64,000 bases of DNA from Burkholderia latens (lineage in GTDB: Bacteria; Pseudomonadota; Gammaproteobacteria; Burkholderiales; Burkholderiaceae), in the NCBI RefSeq assembly GCF_001718795.1, contig NZ_CP013438.1, positions 186,001 through 250,000 of the forward strand. The letters run 5' to 3'. The first letter of the stretch is position 1, and each line of letters begins with the position of its first letter. The notes beneath the pieces are model-generated. The model saw only the letters and a list, made by a program, of their open reading frames with translations. It had not been told where the DNA came from and did not search any database. The translations under genes were made by a program, and so were the position numbers. Shown here one piece after another: positions 29,169-37,305 of this stretch.

Positions 29169-30170
29169 CTATGGCCTGATGAAGCAAAGGGGATGGGTGC
29201 TGGCGTATAGGTGTTCAACATCCCATCTCAGATAACCAAGGAACAATGCAATCGCCAGCAATCGAAACGATTTTTTTCTGTCCCATCCGAAACGCTTTCC
29301 AACCATGCTGACGACCCGCGCAGCATCACCTCGTGCTTGTGTCGACAGGAGCGCAGTCGAGAGTTCTTGGGCGCTCGCTGCCAGAGCCGTGATTTCTTCG
29401 GCCTCCGCATACTTCATATGCTCGAACATGCGGCGGTAGCTCTGATATTCGACATCCGTCACCGTCGTCTCTGTCATGACCTCATGCGTGGAGCCCCATT
29501 CCCACTGGCCAGCCGCTTCGCGCTTGTGCCTAGCGCGGACGCTCTTCAGTTCAACTTGCGCGTCGGGCTTAGCGGAAACACCGTGATAGATTCGATGCCG
29601 GATTCCTGGAATTTGAAGCGTTAGCATAAAGTCGATAGTAGCTAGCTCTCTGCGAGGGAACGGCTCGCCAGCGTTGCAGTATGCGATGAATGATTCGCGA
29701 TTCCATTGTGGATACTGTGTTCGAATCTCCACGACGAAGGGACACATCTCAAAGTAAGCTAGAAGTCGAGCCTCTAGACTCGAATGGCATGCGACCGCCC
29801 CCCCGGCTTTGAAACTGTAGTGATATCCGGCTATTCCAATCCGACTTGCGCTTGCTTTTTTCCAGCAGTCGAAGTTGTCCGCGCTAAGAATTCCGCGCGG
29901 GTCACGCTCTGGAAGAACAATTGGCCATTGAAGCACCGGAAAGCCCTTCAGGGTTCGGAGTCGAAGGCCATCACCGCCCGACGCATCGTCATCACCACCC
30001 GGCAAGTCGCTGTCGATAACCTTGGGTAAGGCGACGTGAACTGACCATGGATGCCACTCCGTCTCTCGCAGGCCGGTTGCGATGGCCTCGCCGCGCAACA
30101 GGTTCCCTTTCGCTCGGGAGAATGAGAGATGGGAGCAGTCGCCAATTAACCTTGCTGCTTTTTTAACCAT
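29169..30170 (-). CDS. tnsA: TnsA endonuclease
   Basis: 333 aa, longer than the ~270 aa of classical TnsA because of an N-terminal extension of about 90 residues. The nuclease core has SLEARLLAYFEMCPFVVEIR (Glu133, Glu148), TIDFMLTL (Asp180) and GVSAKP (Lys201), the restriction-enzyme-like E..D..xK set. It makes the 5' cuts that turn TnsB chemistry into cut-and-paste. The C-terminal helical domain (GKRFGWDRKKSFRLLAIALF) fits the TnsC-interacting part. The start overlaps the upstream tniQ stop by 25 bp. Confidence 0.9.
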   Translation of the reverse strand: MVKKAARLIGDCSHLSFSRAKGNLLRGEAIATGLRETEWHPWSVHVALPKVIDSDLPGGDDDASGGDGLRLRTLKGFPVLQWPIVLPERDPRGILSADNFDCWKKASASRIGIAGYHYSFKAGGAVACHSSLEARLLAYFEMCPFVVEIRTQYPQWNRESFIAYCNAGEPFPRRELATIDFMLTLQIPGIRHRIYHGVSAKPDAQVELKSVRARHKREAAGQWEWGSTHEVMTETTVTDVEYQSYRRMFEHMKYAEAEEITALAASAQELSTALLSTQARGDAARVVSMVGKRFGWDRKKSFRLLAIALFLGYLRWDVEHLYASTHPLCFIRP

Positions 30171-31768
30171 GTTCTTGCTCGATAGAGGCGTTGACTCAGA
30201 CGTTTTCGATTGAGTCCTTCAAAGGTCTCGCGCGCTGCCCATTTCGACTCGGGGGCGATTGTTCGCGCCAACGAGCTCACGTTGGCAATCTGGCGCAGCG
30301 ACCACGTCTCGAAAGTGTCTACACATCGGGCCAGCATGGCCTCGAGTTCGGGCTGCTTCCGGCAACTCCTATATATGCTCTCATTCGCAGTACCGCTCAG
30401 CAGGAACGAGCGGGTAATGAAGCGCTCAGGATTCCGTCGTATGGATTGCTCGTAACGACACTGCACGAGTGCAGCTTCTTCTCGGCTCAATGTCTGCATA
30501 TGCAGACGGTCCGGCGTAGACTGAAAACCACGCAGTCGGCTCGGCAGCACTTTGTCTAACCACTGGATGTCGAAGTTTGTTGCGAAAAAATGAAGTTTCT
30601 CGCCTTTAGGATATTTCCAGAGGCCTGTCCGCGAGAGATTTGGCTGAGTGGAAATTACCTTAAGAATTTCTTCTCGATTATGCTTTCGATAGGATTCAAG
30701 TTCGACGGCACTCAAGTTGGAAATTTGATTCAATGACTTTGTACGTCTACCTCTCCTAGCGTTCTTGTGGATACGAACGGGGACTGGTCTGGCACTTGCA
30801 TCGTATGCCGAATTGTTTTCCTGACGAGACTGTATCTCGCGAAGGAAGGTCGTCCATCCTTCGAATACGCTCCAAATTGTTGCGATATTCTGGATAGGAT
30901 TGGTCAACGGCCCATCGCACGTTTTCAATCCGGTGGCCCGCTTAAACGTATATGCGCTGAAGCCAAGCGCCGAACATAACTCAGGTCCGAGGCGGAATTG
31001 CAAATACTCATTTGCTCGTCGGCTGTAGTCGCTTAGTCGGGCATTGAGGTTTCGTTGCAGATGCGCCCGAACTACCGGGGCGGCGTTCTCCGCGAATATC
31101 GATGTGTCGATTCGACCCCGAAGTACGTCATCTGCCATCTTCGAAATAGCAATGGCGGCCGCTATGCTATCGCTGCTCGCTAAGGAGGCGATTTGTCTAA
31201 GCGGTTGACCGCACAGGCAACTGGGCCTGGGAAACCAGGTCCGACGTGCTCGCCGATGCCCCAACTCGCAGTGTTGACAGAAAGTCATCAGCGGTTCGGC
31301 ATGCGTTGGGCAGTAAAGTATGGATGGCATGAGATGCGCACGGCGCCAGAATGTGAAACCATGCAGCTCGAGGTCGGAAGCGACGCAGCTAAGGCAGATG
31401 CCGAGTCGGCCGCGAAGAAGTAATTGATTCATTCCTATGAGGCGATGTGCCGAAGTATCTCGTCCGCTTCGGTGGTGTAGTAGCAGTCTTTTTCTGCGAG
31501 CTTGATTGAGGAACGCGCTATAGAGTGGGTATCTGGTATGGTGCATGACTATGCGCTTCCAGTCCGGCAGAAAACTCGGGAAGAGAGCGGAGATTTCTTC
31601 AATGCGAGATGGATGCAAAAATGCCGCACGGTGCGTGTGTTTCCCTAGCAGCGACATCAAGCCTCGGTGACTGTCGACATTACTCATCTCACACTGCCTC
31701 ACAACGAAACCCGTGAAGTCCTCCTCTTCTTTGATACTAGCTGCAACGAGTACAGTTACCTTTTTCAT
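30146..31768 (-). CDS. tnsD: TniQ/TnsD-family target-site protein (longer copy)
   Basis: 540 aa. The N-terminal TniQ domain is present in weak form (EEEDFTGFVVRQCEMSNVDS, then HHTRYPLYSAFL). The zinc motif is ICLSCV...YCPTH (Cys125, Cys128, Cys153, His156), with more Cys pairs after it. The C-terminal region (WLDKVLPSRLRGFQ, RNPERFITRSFLL) resembles the C-terminal half of Tn7 TnsD, which reads the 3' end of glmS. The element does sit at attTn7, so one of the two TniQ proteins should be the glmS reader; this one looks the more TnsD-like. The call of TnsD rather than a second TniQ is moderate. It starts 9 bp after the shorter tniQ gene. Confidence 0.78.
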   Translation of the reverse strand: MKKVTVLVAASIKEEEDFTGFVVRQCEMSNVDSHRGLMSLLGKHTHRAAFLHPSRIEEISALFPSFLPDWKRIVMHHTRYPLYSAFLNQARRKRLLLHHRSGRDTSAHRLIGMNQLLLRGRLGICLSCVASDLELHGFTFWRRAHLMPSILYCPTHAEPLMTFCQHCELGHRRARRTWFPRPSCLCGQPLRQIASLASSDSIAAAIAISKMADDVLRGRIDTSIFAENAAPVVRAHLQRNLNARLSDYSRRANEYLQFRLGPELCSALGFSAYTFKRATGLKTCDGPLTNPIQNIATIWSVFEGWTTFLREIQSRQENNSAYDASARPVPVRIHKNARRGRRTKSLNQISNLSAVELESYRKHNREEILKVISTQPNLSRTGLWKYPKGEKLHFFATNFDIQWLDKVLPSRLRGFQSTPDRLHMQTLSREEAALVQCRYEQSIRRNPERFITRSFLLSGTANESIYRSCRKQPELEAMLARCVDTFETWSLRQIANVSSLARTIAPESKWAARETFEGLNRKRLSQRLYRARTWLKKQQG

Positions 31769-31777
31769 CTGCTTTTT

Positions 31778-33250
31778 CTATGCTTGTTTTCGTCGACCAT
31801 TTGTCTGGTTTTGCAGTGTTGTCTGCCGGAGACGTGCAACGCGCGCTATGTGCCACTCTTGAGAGTTGGGCGGAGCTCCGTGGTCTGCAGCCCATCGTAT
31901 GCGCCGTGAGATGTACTCATCATGGGTTTGCTTGAATGCCCCTAAAACCGACGCTGGTAGCGAAGAATTCAGTGCGTATTCGCTGATGCCCAACATCTCT
32001 CGCAGTCGATAGCCGCTATGCCGAGTTGGCGGGCAGGCGAGAGAATCGAGGTTGTCCGCTGCTTTATCGACCGCATGGCAGAGTACGGTCAGTAGCGCCT
32101 CTGAACGTCGTTGCCTCAGCCGCATACGGCGGGACTTCAGCTGCGGTTTTTGGTAGTTCGACCGTTCGGGAATATCACGACGAAATTTCAGGACCCTCTC
32201 TGGCATCGGTGGGAGGGAGCCTTTGCGAGATGCCGGCCCGCACGCGGTGTCATCCCGGCTGACACTCTGCCCGTGTAGCGCCGGTTTGGGTGTGGCCTCT
32301 GATATCGTGTTTTGCTGTTCCCTCCGGAGGGGTTTTCTTTCGGGCTCCGGGCCGCGCACGCGTTGCGCGCGATGGCATTCGCAATACTCGGCGAACCAGG
32401 CGAACAAGATGCACCAGACCGTATGCAAGGCGCGGTCGTTGCGCATCAACGCGCGGAGTGCGGCCGCTACGTATTCGTGCCCCGAGACCAAAGCCTCAAG
32501 CCGGCGGTCGTCGAAACGGTTACGGAAAAACGATACGAACGTCCTGATAAATTCCGTAACCCGCACGCGGTCGTTTTCGTTTAGCCATTGAGATTGACGC
32601 AGGGTGGCAATGACGGCCGCTTTGCTGTAACGGGAGGTAGAGTTCGAATCCTCGACACACGATGTTGACCGGACTGCGAACTCGACAGTGTCTCGAAACT
32701 GGCGCCGCGAGCTGTGTAACCGGCAAAGTACGTCGAACAACGAGGCTTGTCCGGCTGTAGAGCGCATCTCGCAAAAGTGGAGCGGGCATGTGTGCACAAA
32801 AGGAGCAACGTTGCGGCGATGGACGAACGCAAATCCGTATTGGTCGAGCGCTTCTTCTGCGCATTCCGGGCACACCAGAAGCAGTCCGTCTGACGGCGCG
32901 AACATAACGGGAAGGCGAGCAAGACGAATCGGTCCGGAGCATTGCGACCATAGTCGAGCGCGCTGCATCGCGTGCTTTTCCGGTGGCAGTCCGAGGAGCC
33001 CATATTGAAGCAACGTGTGCCTTTCTTCCAACAATCTTCGGTCGCCAAAGAGATGCCCGATGTGGGTGTAGAAATTGTTCAGTCGGCTCGGCATATCATC
33101 GAGGCCTGCACCGCGGGCTAGCAGTTGCTGGCTCATCGTTCTCAGGGAGCAGTCGTTGCGAAAATCGGCGAGCCGACTTAGCAATGAATTCACTGTTTCG
33201 CCGTCCGGAAACGGCGTCACGAGCGTGAGCGAATCACGAGGTTCAAGCAT
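31778..33250 (-). CDS. tniQ: TniQ-family protein (shorter copy)
   Basis: 490 aa. It has a clear TniQ N-terminus (TPFPDGETVNSLLSRLADF, MPSRLNNF, LLEERHTLLQYGLLGL) and the zinc motif LVCPEC...HTCPLH (Cys127, Cys130, Cys155, His158). The C-terminal half is basic and helix-rich. TniQ proteins link a target to TnsC. A second copy in the same operon suggests two targeting routes, or a TnsD plus helper pair. Its start overlaps the tnsC stop by 8 bp. Confidence 0.85.
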   Translation of the reverse strand: MLEPRDSLTLVTPFPDGETVNSLLSRLADFRNDCSLRTMSQQLLARGAGLDDMPSRLNNFYTHIGHLFGDRRLLEERHTLLQYGLLGLPPEKHAMQRARLWSQCSGPIRLARLPVMFAPSDGLLLVCPECAEEALDQYGFAFVHRRNVAPFVHTCPLHFCEMRSTAGQASLFDVLCRLHSSRRQFRDTVEFAVRSTSCVEDSNSTSRYSKAAVIATLRQSQWLNENDRVRVTEFIRTFVSFFRNRFDDRRLEALVSGHEYVAAALRALMRNDRALHTVWCILFAWFAEYCECHRAQRVRGPEPERKPLRREQQNTISEATPKPALHGQSVSRDDTACGPASRKGSLPPMPERVLKFRRDIPERSNYQKPQLKSRRMRLRQRRSEALLTVLCHAVDKAADNLDSLACPPTRHSGYRLREMLGISEYALNSSLPASVLGAFKQTHDEYISRRIRWAADHGAPPNSQEWHIARVARLRQTTLQNQTNGRRKQA

Positions 33251-34604
33251 ATTCCACTCCCAGTCGTGCAGGCCGTTGGCGTACGTCCAATAGTTCGGAA
33301 ATGTCGTTAAATGGGAGATAGTCGACGTGCTGCAGGAAGTCCTTTCGCTGCAAGAACTTGGACTTGCTGCCGTACGCCTCGATGAAACTGCGAGGGCCGC
33401 TCAAAATTCGAAGCCGAAGCTTGAACGCTTCTGCGACTACGTCGCGCGATGGGCCACCATTTATCAGCAGACAGGGCTCCCAAGCCAAACGCTCGTGAAG
33501 CGCGCGAAAGCCGTTGACCAGCCAGTCGACTCGGCCGAGACAGATTTCCCATGTCCAGAACGGCAGGTCGCACGGCATCTCAAGTACTGGAGGCAGAAGT
33601 CCGGCTGACCAAAGCCATTGATTGTGTTGATGCCAAAGACCACGCTTGCTCGCGCCCGGAACTGGGCGCGCGAGTGGTTCGAATGCCAGTGTTTGGCCGA
33701 GAAGCACGTTCTCGACCTTGCGCCCGAGTATTTCGGCGCCGTTTAGAAATGCGTCGCTGCAGGAGAACAGCACGGGGATATTGGCATAACTCTGTAGGTC
33801 ACCGAGGAAAGCGAGGATGTCACGGAGTTCCCCTCTGAGGCTCTCTGCCAAGGCACCATCGACGACGAGCATTCCAACGTTTAGCAGTACAGACGCTGCA
33901 ATTAGCGCGGACGAAGCATTCTTGCCACGCACTCGTTTCAGAATCGGCCCCGAGTCGGCGGGGTCTTTGAGTTCGGACACCAACCGGTCTCGAAATTGCT
34001 CGAGCAACCCTTTCAGGGTTCCGCACGTGGGCCACCGCAAGACAACGATGGGAAAATACCAGACCGCATTGATGTCACTTAACGACGGGCCCTCGACTCG
34101 AAATGGCTCGCCGAACAGATTTCGAAGTCGTTGTATGAACGTTGTGCGGCATTGATGCACACTACCGGCCAGGATATAGCTGACACCTGTAAGGGTCTCC
34201 AGGCTTTCGCGACTCGGCATCGGTCCACGTCCTTGCAACGCCTCTTTGAAGGAGTAGAAATAGCGGCGATACCGCGGGTTATGAATGTCTCGGCTACGCA
34301 TGCAGTCGACGTAGGACGCTACGAGGCTAACCGTGAACCGTAACGCTTCTTCGGTCGGCAGGTATCCCTTATCGAAATCGACCAAGGCTTGTACCTTGGC
34401 CTCAGGGCTAGCCTTCCAAAGGTCCGGGTCGTTGCGCACGAGCCTGTTCCGCAACCTTTCTTTTACCGCAGTTTTGCTGGGTGCGTGGACAAACTCCGGC
34501 AATTCCGACGTTTGGTTGTAATAGGACTCGATACTGCTTGCGGATGCCACGACTAGTCCGCGGCGCACGATTGGCCGCCATGCGGATGCTCGTTCGATTT
34601 CCAT
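33243..34604 (-). CDS. tnsC: TnsC-like AAA+ protein with degenerate ATPase motifs
   Basis: 453 aa, full length and uninterrupted. Its position, its overlap with tniQ, and blocks such as RYRRYFYSFKEALQG, LTGVSYILAGS and ANIPVLFSCSDAF mark it as the TnsC/TniB-type ATPase. Where a P-loop GxxxxGKT is expected it has GSVHQCRTT (147-155), with Gly-Lys replaced by Cys-Arg. Where Walker B DE-Q is expected it has GMLVVDGA (Asp249 kept, Glu lost), and the sensor Gly-Thr is CSD. It therefore looks unable to hydrolyse, and perhaps to bind, ATP in the usual way. It may be a structural adaptor or may rely on another TnsC. It is the first gene of the tns operon. Confidence 0.8.
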   Translation of the reverse strand: MEIERASAWRPIVRRGLVVASASSIESYYNQTSELPEFVHAPSKTAVKERLRNRLVRNDPDLWKASPEAKVQALVDFDKGYLPTEEALRFTVSLVASYVDCMRSRDIHNPRYRRYFYSFKEALQGRGPMPSRESLETLTGVSYILAGSVHQCRTTFIQRLRNLFGEPFRVEGPSLSDINAVWYFPIVVLRWPTCGTLKGLLEQFRDRLVSELKDPADSGPILKRVRGKNASSALIAASVLLNVGMLVVDGALAESLRGELRDILAFLGDLQSYANIPVLFSCSDAFLNGAEILGRKVENVLLGQTLAFEPLARPVPGASKRGLWHQHNQWLWSAGLLPPVLEMPCDLPFWTWEICLGRVDWLVNGFRALHERLAWEPCLLINGGPSRDVVAEAFKLRLRILSGPRSFIEAYGSKSKFLQRKDFLQHVDYLPFNDISELLDVRQRPARLGVEYA

Positions 34605-35034
34605 GTCACCGCCCGTCAGCCGTAGTAGCGTGCGGTGGCGCGCTGCGGGTATGGGCGTGGGGCGCCGGCTGGCAACGGCAGGTGCCGCGTTGGAAGCAGG
34701 GGAGGAACGCGTGTACGTGGCCGGACGGGCGAAGGGCTGCCGCGTCGATTTGATGCGTGGTCATCGAAGTCTCACAGTTCGGTAATCAAGTGCAAGGCGC
34801 CTCCTGCCGACGAATAATCGAGTGGGCAGGAATTGACATGGCGAACCCGGTGTGAGACCATACGCGCGCGAAAGCGTTGGAGGCCTCTAGGGGTCACCAT
34901 CCGGCGGAGGCTTGGGCTGCAACCCAAAGCCTCCGTTTTCATTTGAAGGGCTATCTATGCGTTAAATCTAAATCGTCGTCGCCTCCGTGCGAACGTCGGT
35001 GAGTCGTCGACCGATGCCTGAGGCCGTCAGTCGC
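34605..35034. other. Non-coding stretch upstream of tnsC
   Basis: 430 bp without a credible gene. The tnsC-proximal 200 bp are GC-rich like the host chromosome, unlike the flanking cargo. The tns promoter should lie here on the minus strand, but no clear -10/-35 is visible. A strong hairpin (listed separately) sits in the middle. Confidence 0.4.
34905..34939 (+). terminator. Rho-independent terminator
   Basis: Arms CGGAGGCTTGGG and CCCAAAGCCTCCG (one bulged A) around a 6-nt loop, followed by TTTT. It is oriented for plus-strand transcription, although no plus-strand gene precedes it. It either insulates the tns promoter region from read-through or ends an unrecognised short transcript. Confidence 0.75.
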
Positions 35035-35062
35035 TTGACAAATTCGATTTCTTCTATATAAT
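35035..35062 (+). promoter_or_regulatory. Consensus sigma-70 promoter for the DUF6471 gene
   Basis: TTGACA, 16 bp, TATAAT: both hexamers perfect. Predicted transcription start near 35069 leaves a leader of about 340 nt before the likely GTG start. The leader has no recognised structure apart from a weak GGAC/GTCC hairpin. Confidence 0.7.
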
Positions 35063-35409
35063 CGGGTCAGATATCATACGGGACTATTTCGTCCTAGGCA
35101 AGAGGGCGTGTTCCGGCGTTTCTTCCCTTCTTGTTCTCACTCTTCCCAGCTTTCCTTTTGCTGCGTTCCGCTCGCTTGCTGCGCGTTGCCTGCGGTGCGC
35201 AAGCATGTCTTTCAGTCAGTTCATTGCTGTTGTCAATGCTGTTAGTTTTCGCCGGTATCTGGGGCGCCCTCTCACAGTACAATCTCCTCGACGCTAGCCC
35301 CTCTTGGTTGGCTGCGGGTTCAAGAATGGGGCGTCGGGTTCAAGTCAGAAGCGGCGATTTTTACTGTCATTTTAGTGTAGTTCGCGTGTCCAAAGAAGCA
35401 AGGAGCCTT

Positions 35410-35928
35410 GTGAGCGAAGTAGACACACCCTGGACCGGTTTGGCCTCGCGTGTCGTGCGCGCGGTGCTTGCGCGCAAGGGGGTGAGCTACGCGGAACTTG
35501 CTTGCGCGTTGACGTCCGTGGGCGTAAACGAAAGTGAGAGGTCTCTCGCGTCACGAGTATCGCGAGGGAGGATTAAGCTCGGGCTCCTTCTACAGATACT
35601 TTCCGTGACTCGTGCCAAGATGCCACGGTTGTGGCTCCAGCCTGCGTCTCTCCCAGGAACTTGGGAGGATAGAGCCAGAGGGGTTATCGAAGCTGAGTTG
35701 TCTCGGCACCCAACAGTTACAGTCCAAGAGCTGGCGCAGAGAATGGTCCGGCTCGGTGCGGACCTCACTGAACGGACGCTCGCCTCCCATCTCCTGGACG
35801 GAACGGTATCGCTTCCCGAGTTTCTCCAGTGCGTGGTGGCGTTGGGCAGTTCAAGTATGGAGCGTTTCATCGACTACGAAGACCTCGTTGCCGCGGTTGA
35901 GGTGCCATCCGCCTCGCCGCTCGCGTGA
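35410..35928 (+). CDS. Tandem DUF6471 protein
   Basis: 172 aa from a GTG with AAGGAG four bases upstream; the frame is open further 5' but encodes only low-complexity hydrophobic sequence. Two copies of the DUF6471 helical unit are visible: SRVVRAVLARKGVSYAELAC...VGVNESERSLASRVSRGRIKLGLLLQIL, then DRARGVIEAELSRHPTVTVQ...LTERTLASHLLDGTVSLPEFLQCV. DUF6471 proteins are small and HTH-like and are common on mobile elements; most have a single unit. A DNA-binding regulatory role is inferred, not shown. Confidence 0.75.
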   Translation: MSEVDTPWTGLASRVVRAVLARKGVSYAELACALTSVGVNESERSLASRVSRGRIKLGLLLQILSVTRAKMPRLWLQPASLPGTWEDRARGVIEAELSRHPTVTVQELAQRMVRLGADLTERTLASHLLDGTVSLPEFLQCVVALGSSSMERFIDYEDLVAAVEVPSASPLA

Positions 35929-36232
35929 GCGGCGGCCAACTTTTCGCCTTGTCATTTCCGGTTGGTCATCTAGAATGAAAACAGCGATTTTTATTGCTTT
36001 TTTGTAAGCGAGATGCGGTCGGCCACGCGGGCCGAACGACCTAGTCTCGCCAGCATTGCCTGGCGGTGGTGCACGGATTTGCGGACTATGGCGTCCGAGA
36101 CTGAACGCATGTGTTTTTCCGTACACGCAGTTCGCAAATGCGCGGACGGGACCTTCCTGCACCATCTTGCGGAGAGCGCCGCAACCAAGACCGTGTTCGA
36201 GCGACATCGAACGCATCGGGAGGCATCAAGCC
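35929..36232 (+). promoter_or_regulatory. Intergenic promoter region before two small genes
   Basis: About 300 bp containing TTGTCA (35949-35954), 16 bp, TAGAAT (35971-35976), a sigma-70-like pair. Shortly after it comes AGCGATTTTTATTG, resembling GGCGATTTTTACTG in the leader of the preceding gene. The repeated leader string suggests the two transcription units are duplicates or share control. Confidence 0.45.
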
Positions 36233-36568
36233 ATGGCACTTTGGAGGATTGGTCCGATAACCGCTGAACCCGAGGTTTCCATTGTCAGGTGGCGAGTTCT
36301 CGAAATCGATGACGGGACACGGCATTTCGTCGGAGCGGATACACGTGACTTCACTGGCCGCGTGAGTTCTCCGATTGTTGCGTTCGACCATTGCACATTG
36401 CGAGGCAAGACGCAGTCGGGGCGCGTCTATCAGCTCGTTGGCCAACCAGGACGGTCGGATAACGCTGACTATGTTTGGCAATGTTGGTGCGATGGGGCCG
36501 AGGTGGAATCATTCTCGGACGTCACCAACGAGTTTCTCGCAAGAGTGGCAGATGACGACCGCCGTTGA
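36233..36568 (+). CDS. Small hypothetical protein common on mobile elements
   Basis: 111 aa from MALWRIGPITAEPEVSIV. The core FVGADTRDFTGRVSSPIVAFD followed by SGRVYQLVGQPGRSDNADYVW is a recurring pattern in uncharacterised proteobacterial accessory proteins, where the residues after FVG usually read YNVTEREGRVS. It is soluble, beta-rich and of unknown function. An upstream in-frame ATG at 36056 would add Pro/Cys-rich sequence with no support. It overlaps the next gene by 17 bp. Confidence 0.65.
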   Translation: MALWRIGPITAEPEVSIVRWRVLEIDDGTRHFVGADTRDFTGRVSSPIVAFDHCTLRGKTQSGRVYQLVGQPGRSDNADYVWQCWCDGAEVESFSDVTNEFLARVADDDRR

Positions 36569-36764
36569 GCGAACAAGCGCGGTGATTGCTACGCGCGAGT
36601 TTCTGACGATGCTCGCTGCTGCTGACAGCGACGCGTCTAGTGAGATGCGAGCGTTGGCGCTTCGTCTGCTGCGGCATTATCCGCTCGAAGTTGATATCGC
36701 GACATCTGCTGTAGCGCTGCCAGGACTCTGGTCCAAGCCGGTCCGGGGTCGATATATTGATTAA
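36552..36764 (+). CDS. BPSL0761-like small protein
   Basis: 70 aa. MTTAVERTSAVIATREFLTM and RALALRLLRHYPLEVDI match the small helical family named after Burkholderia BPSL0761 (typically MTxPxERTRAVxxTREFL...LRHYP). These are frequent on Burkholderia genomic islands beside the kind of protein encoded just upstream. Function unknown. It overlaps its neighbour, so the two are translationally coupled. Confidence 0.72.
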   Translation: MTTAVERTSAVIATREFLTMLAAADSDASSEMRALALRLLRHYPLEVDIATSAVALPGLWSKPVRGRYID

Positions 36765-37305
36765 TTTGATATGGACTGGGAACCAGACCGAGTGAAAGGC
36801 CGTCGAGATGGGCGTGGTTGACGTGCCGGGAGATTTTCCGAGCGACATTGTGACCACTTGCGTTCCCGGTGCACCGACGACAGTTTATGCCAGTATCCGC
36901 ATGTAGTTGCGAAAGTCTTCGTCGGCCCTCGGCTCCCGGCCGCTGTCGGCCTCGCCGTGGCATGCCAGGCACCGGCCCTCAATCCAGCCGCTTGGGTGGT
37001 AACACCGGGTTTCCGCCGCATGCAGTTGCCGCTCGGGCAAAACGTTGAGTTTCTCGTGGAGGACGGATTCTTCGTGCGAATCTGACCCGGTCACGTGGCC
37101 AGGAGGAGCAGAAACGGATAGCTCGTGTCGAAGGCGAAGGGTGTGAGGTCGACGCTCTAACGGCAAGGTGATTGCCCATCGTCACATGCGTCGCGGGGAA
37201 GTGTCGACCACTTCACTGTAGTCGATTGCTTCGAGGAGCCAACCGCTCTCCCCAAAGCATAGGTAGTGTCGCGATAAACCCCTGTCAACTCACATTCGAA
37301 GGCAC
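36765..37305. other. Sparse region between small genes and the H-NS gene
   Basis: About 540 bp. The only candidate is a short minus-strand frame (listed separately). No promoter pair, terminator or repeat stands out. Confidence 0.35.
36885..37166 (-). CDS. Possible small Cys/His-containing protein
   Basis: 93 codons on the minus strand. The C-terminal half has a zinc-ligand-like spacing (ETRCYHPSGWIEGRCLACHG) and a plausible soluble end (DEDFRNYMRILA). The N-terminal half is nondescript. No ribosome site decides the start. It may be a real island gene or chance. Confidence 0.3.
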   Translation of the reverse strand: MPLERRPHTLRLRHELSVSAPPGHVTGSDSHEESVLHEKLNVLPERQLHAAETRCYHPSGWIEGRCLACHGEADSGREPRADEDFRNYMRILA

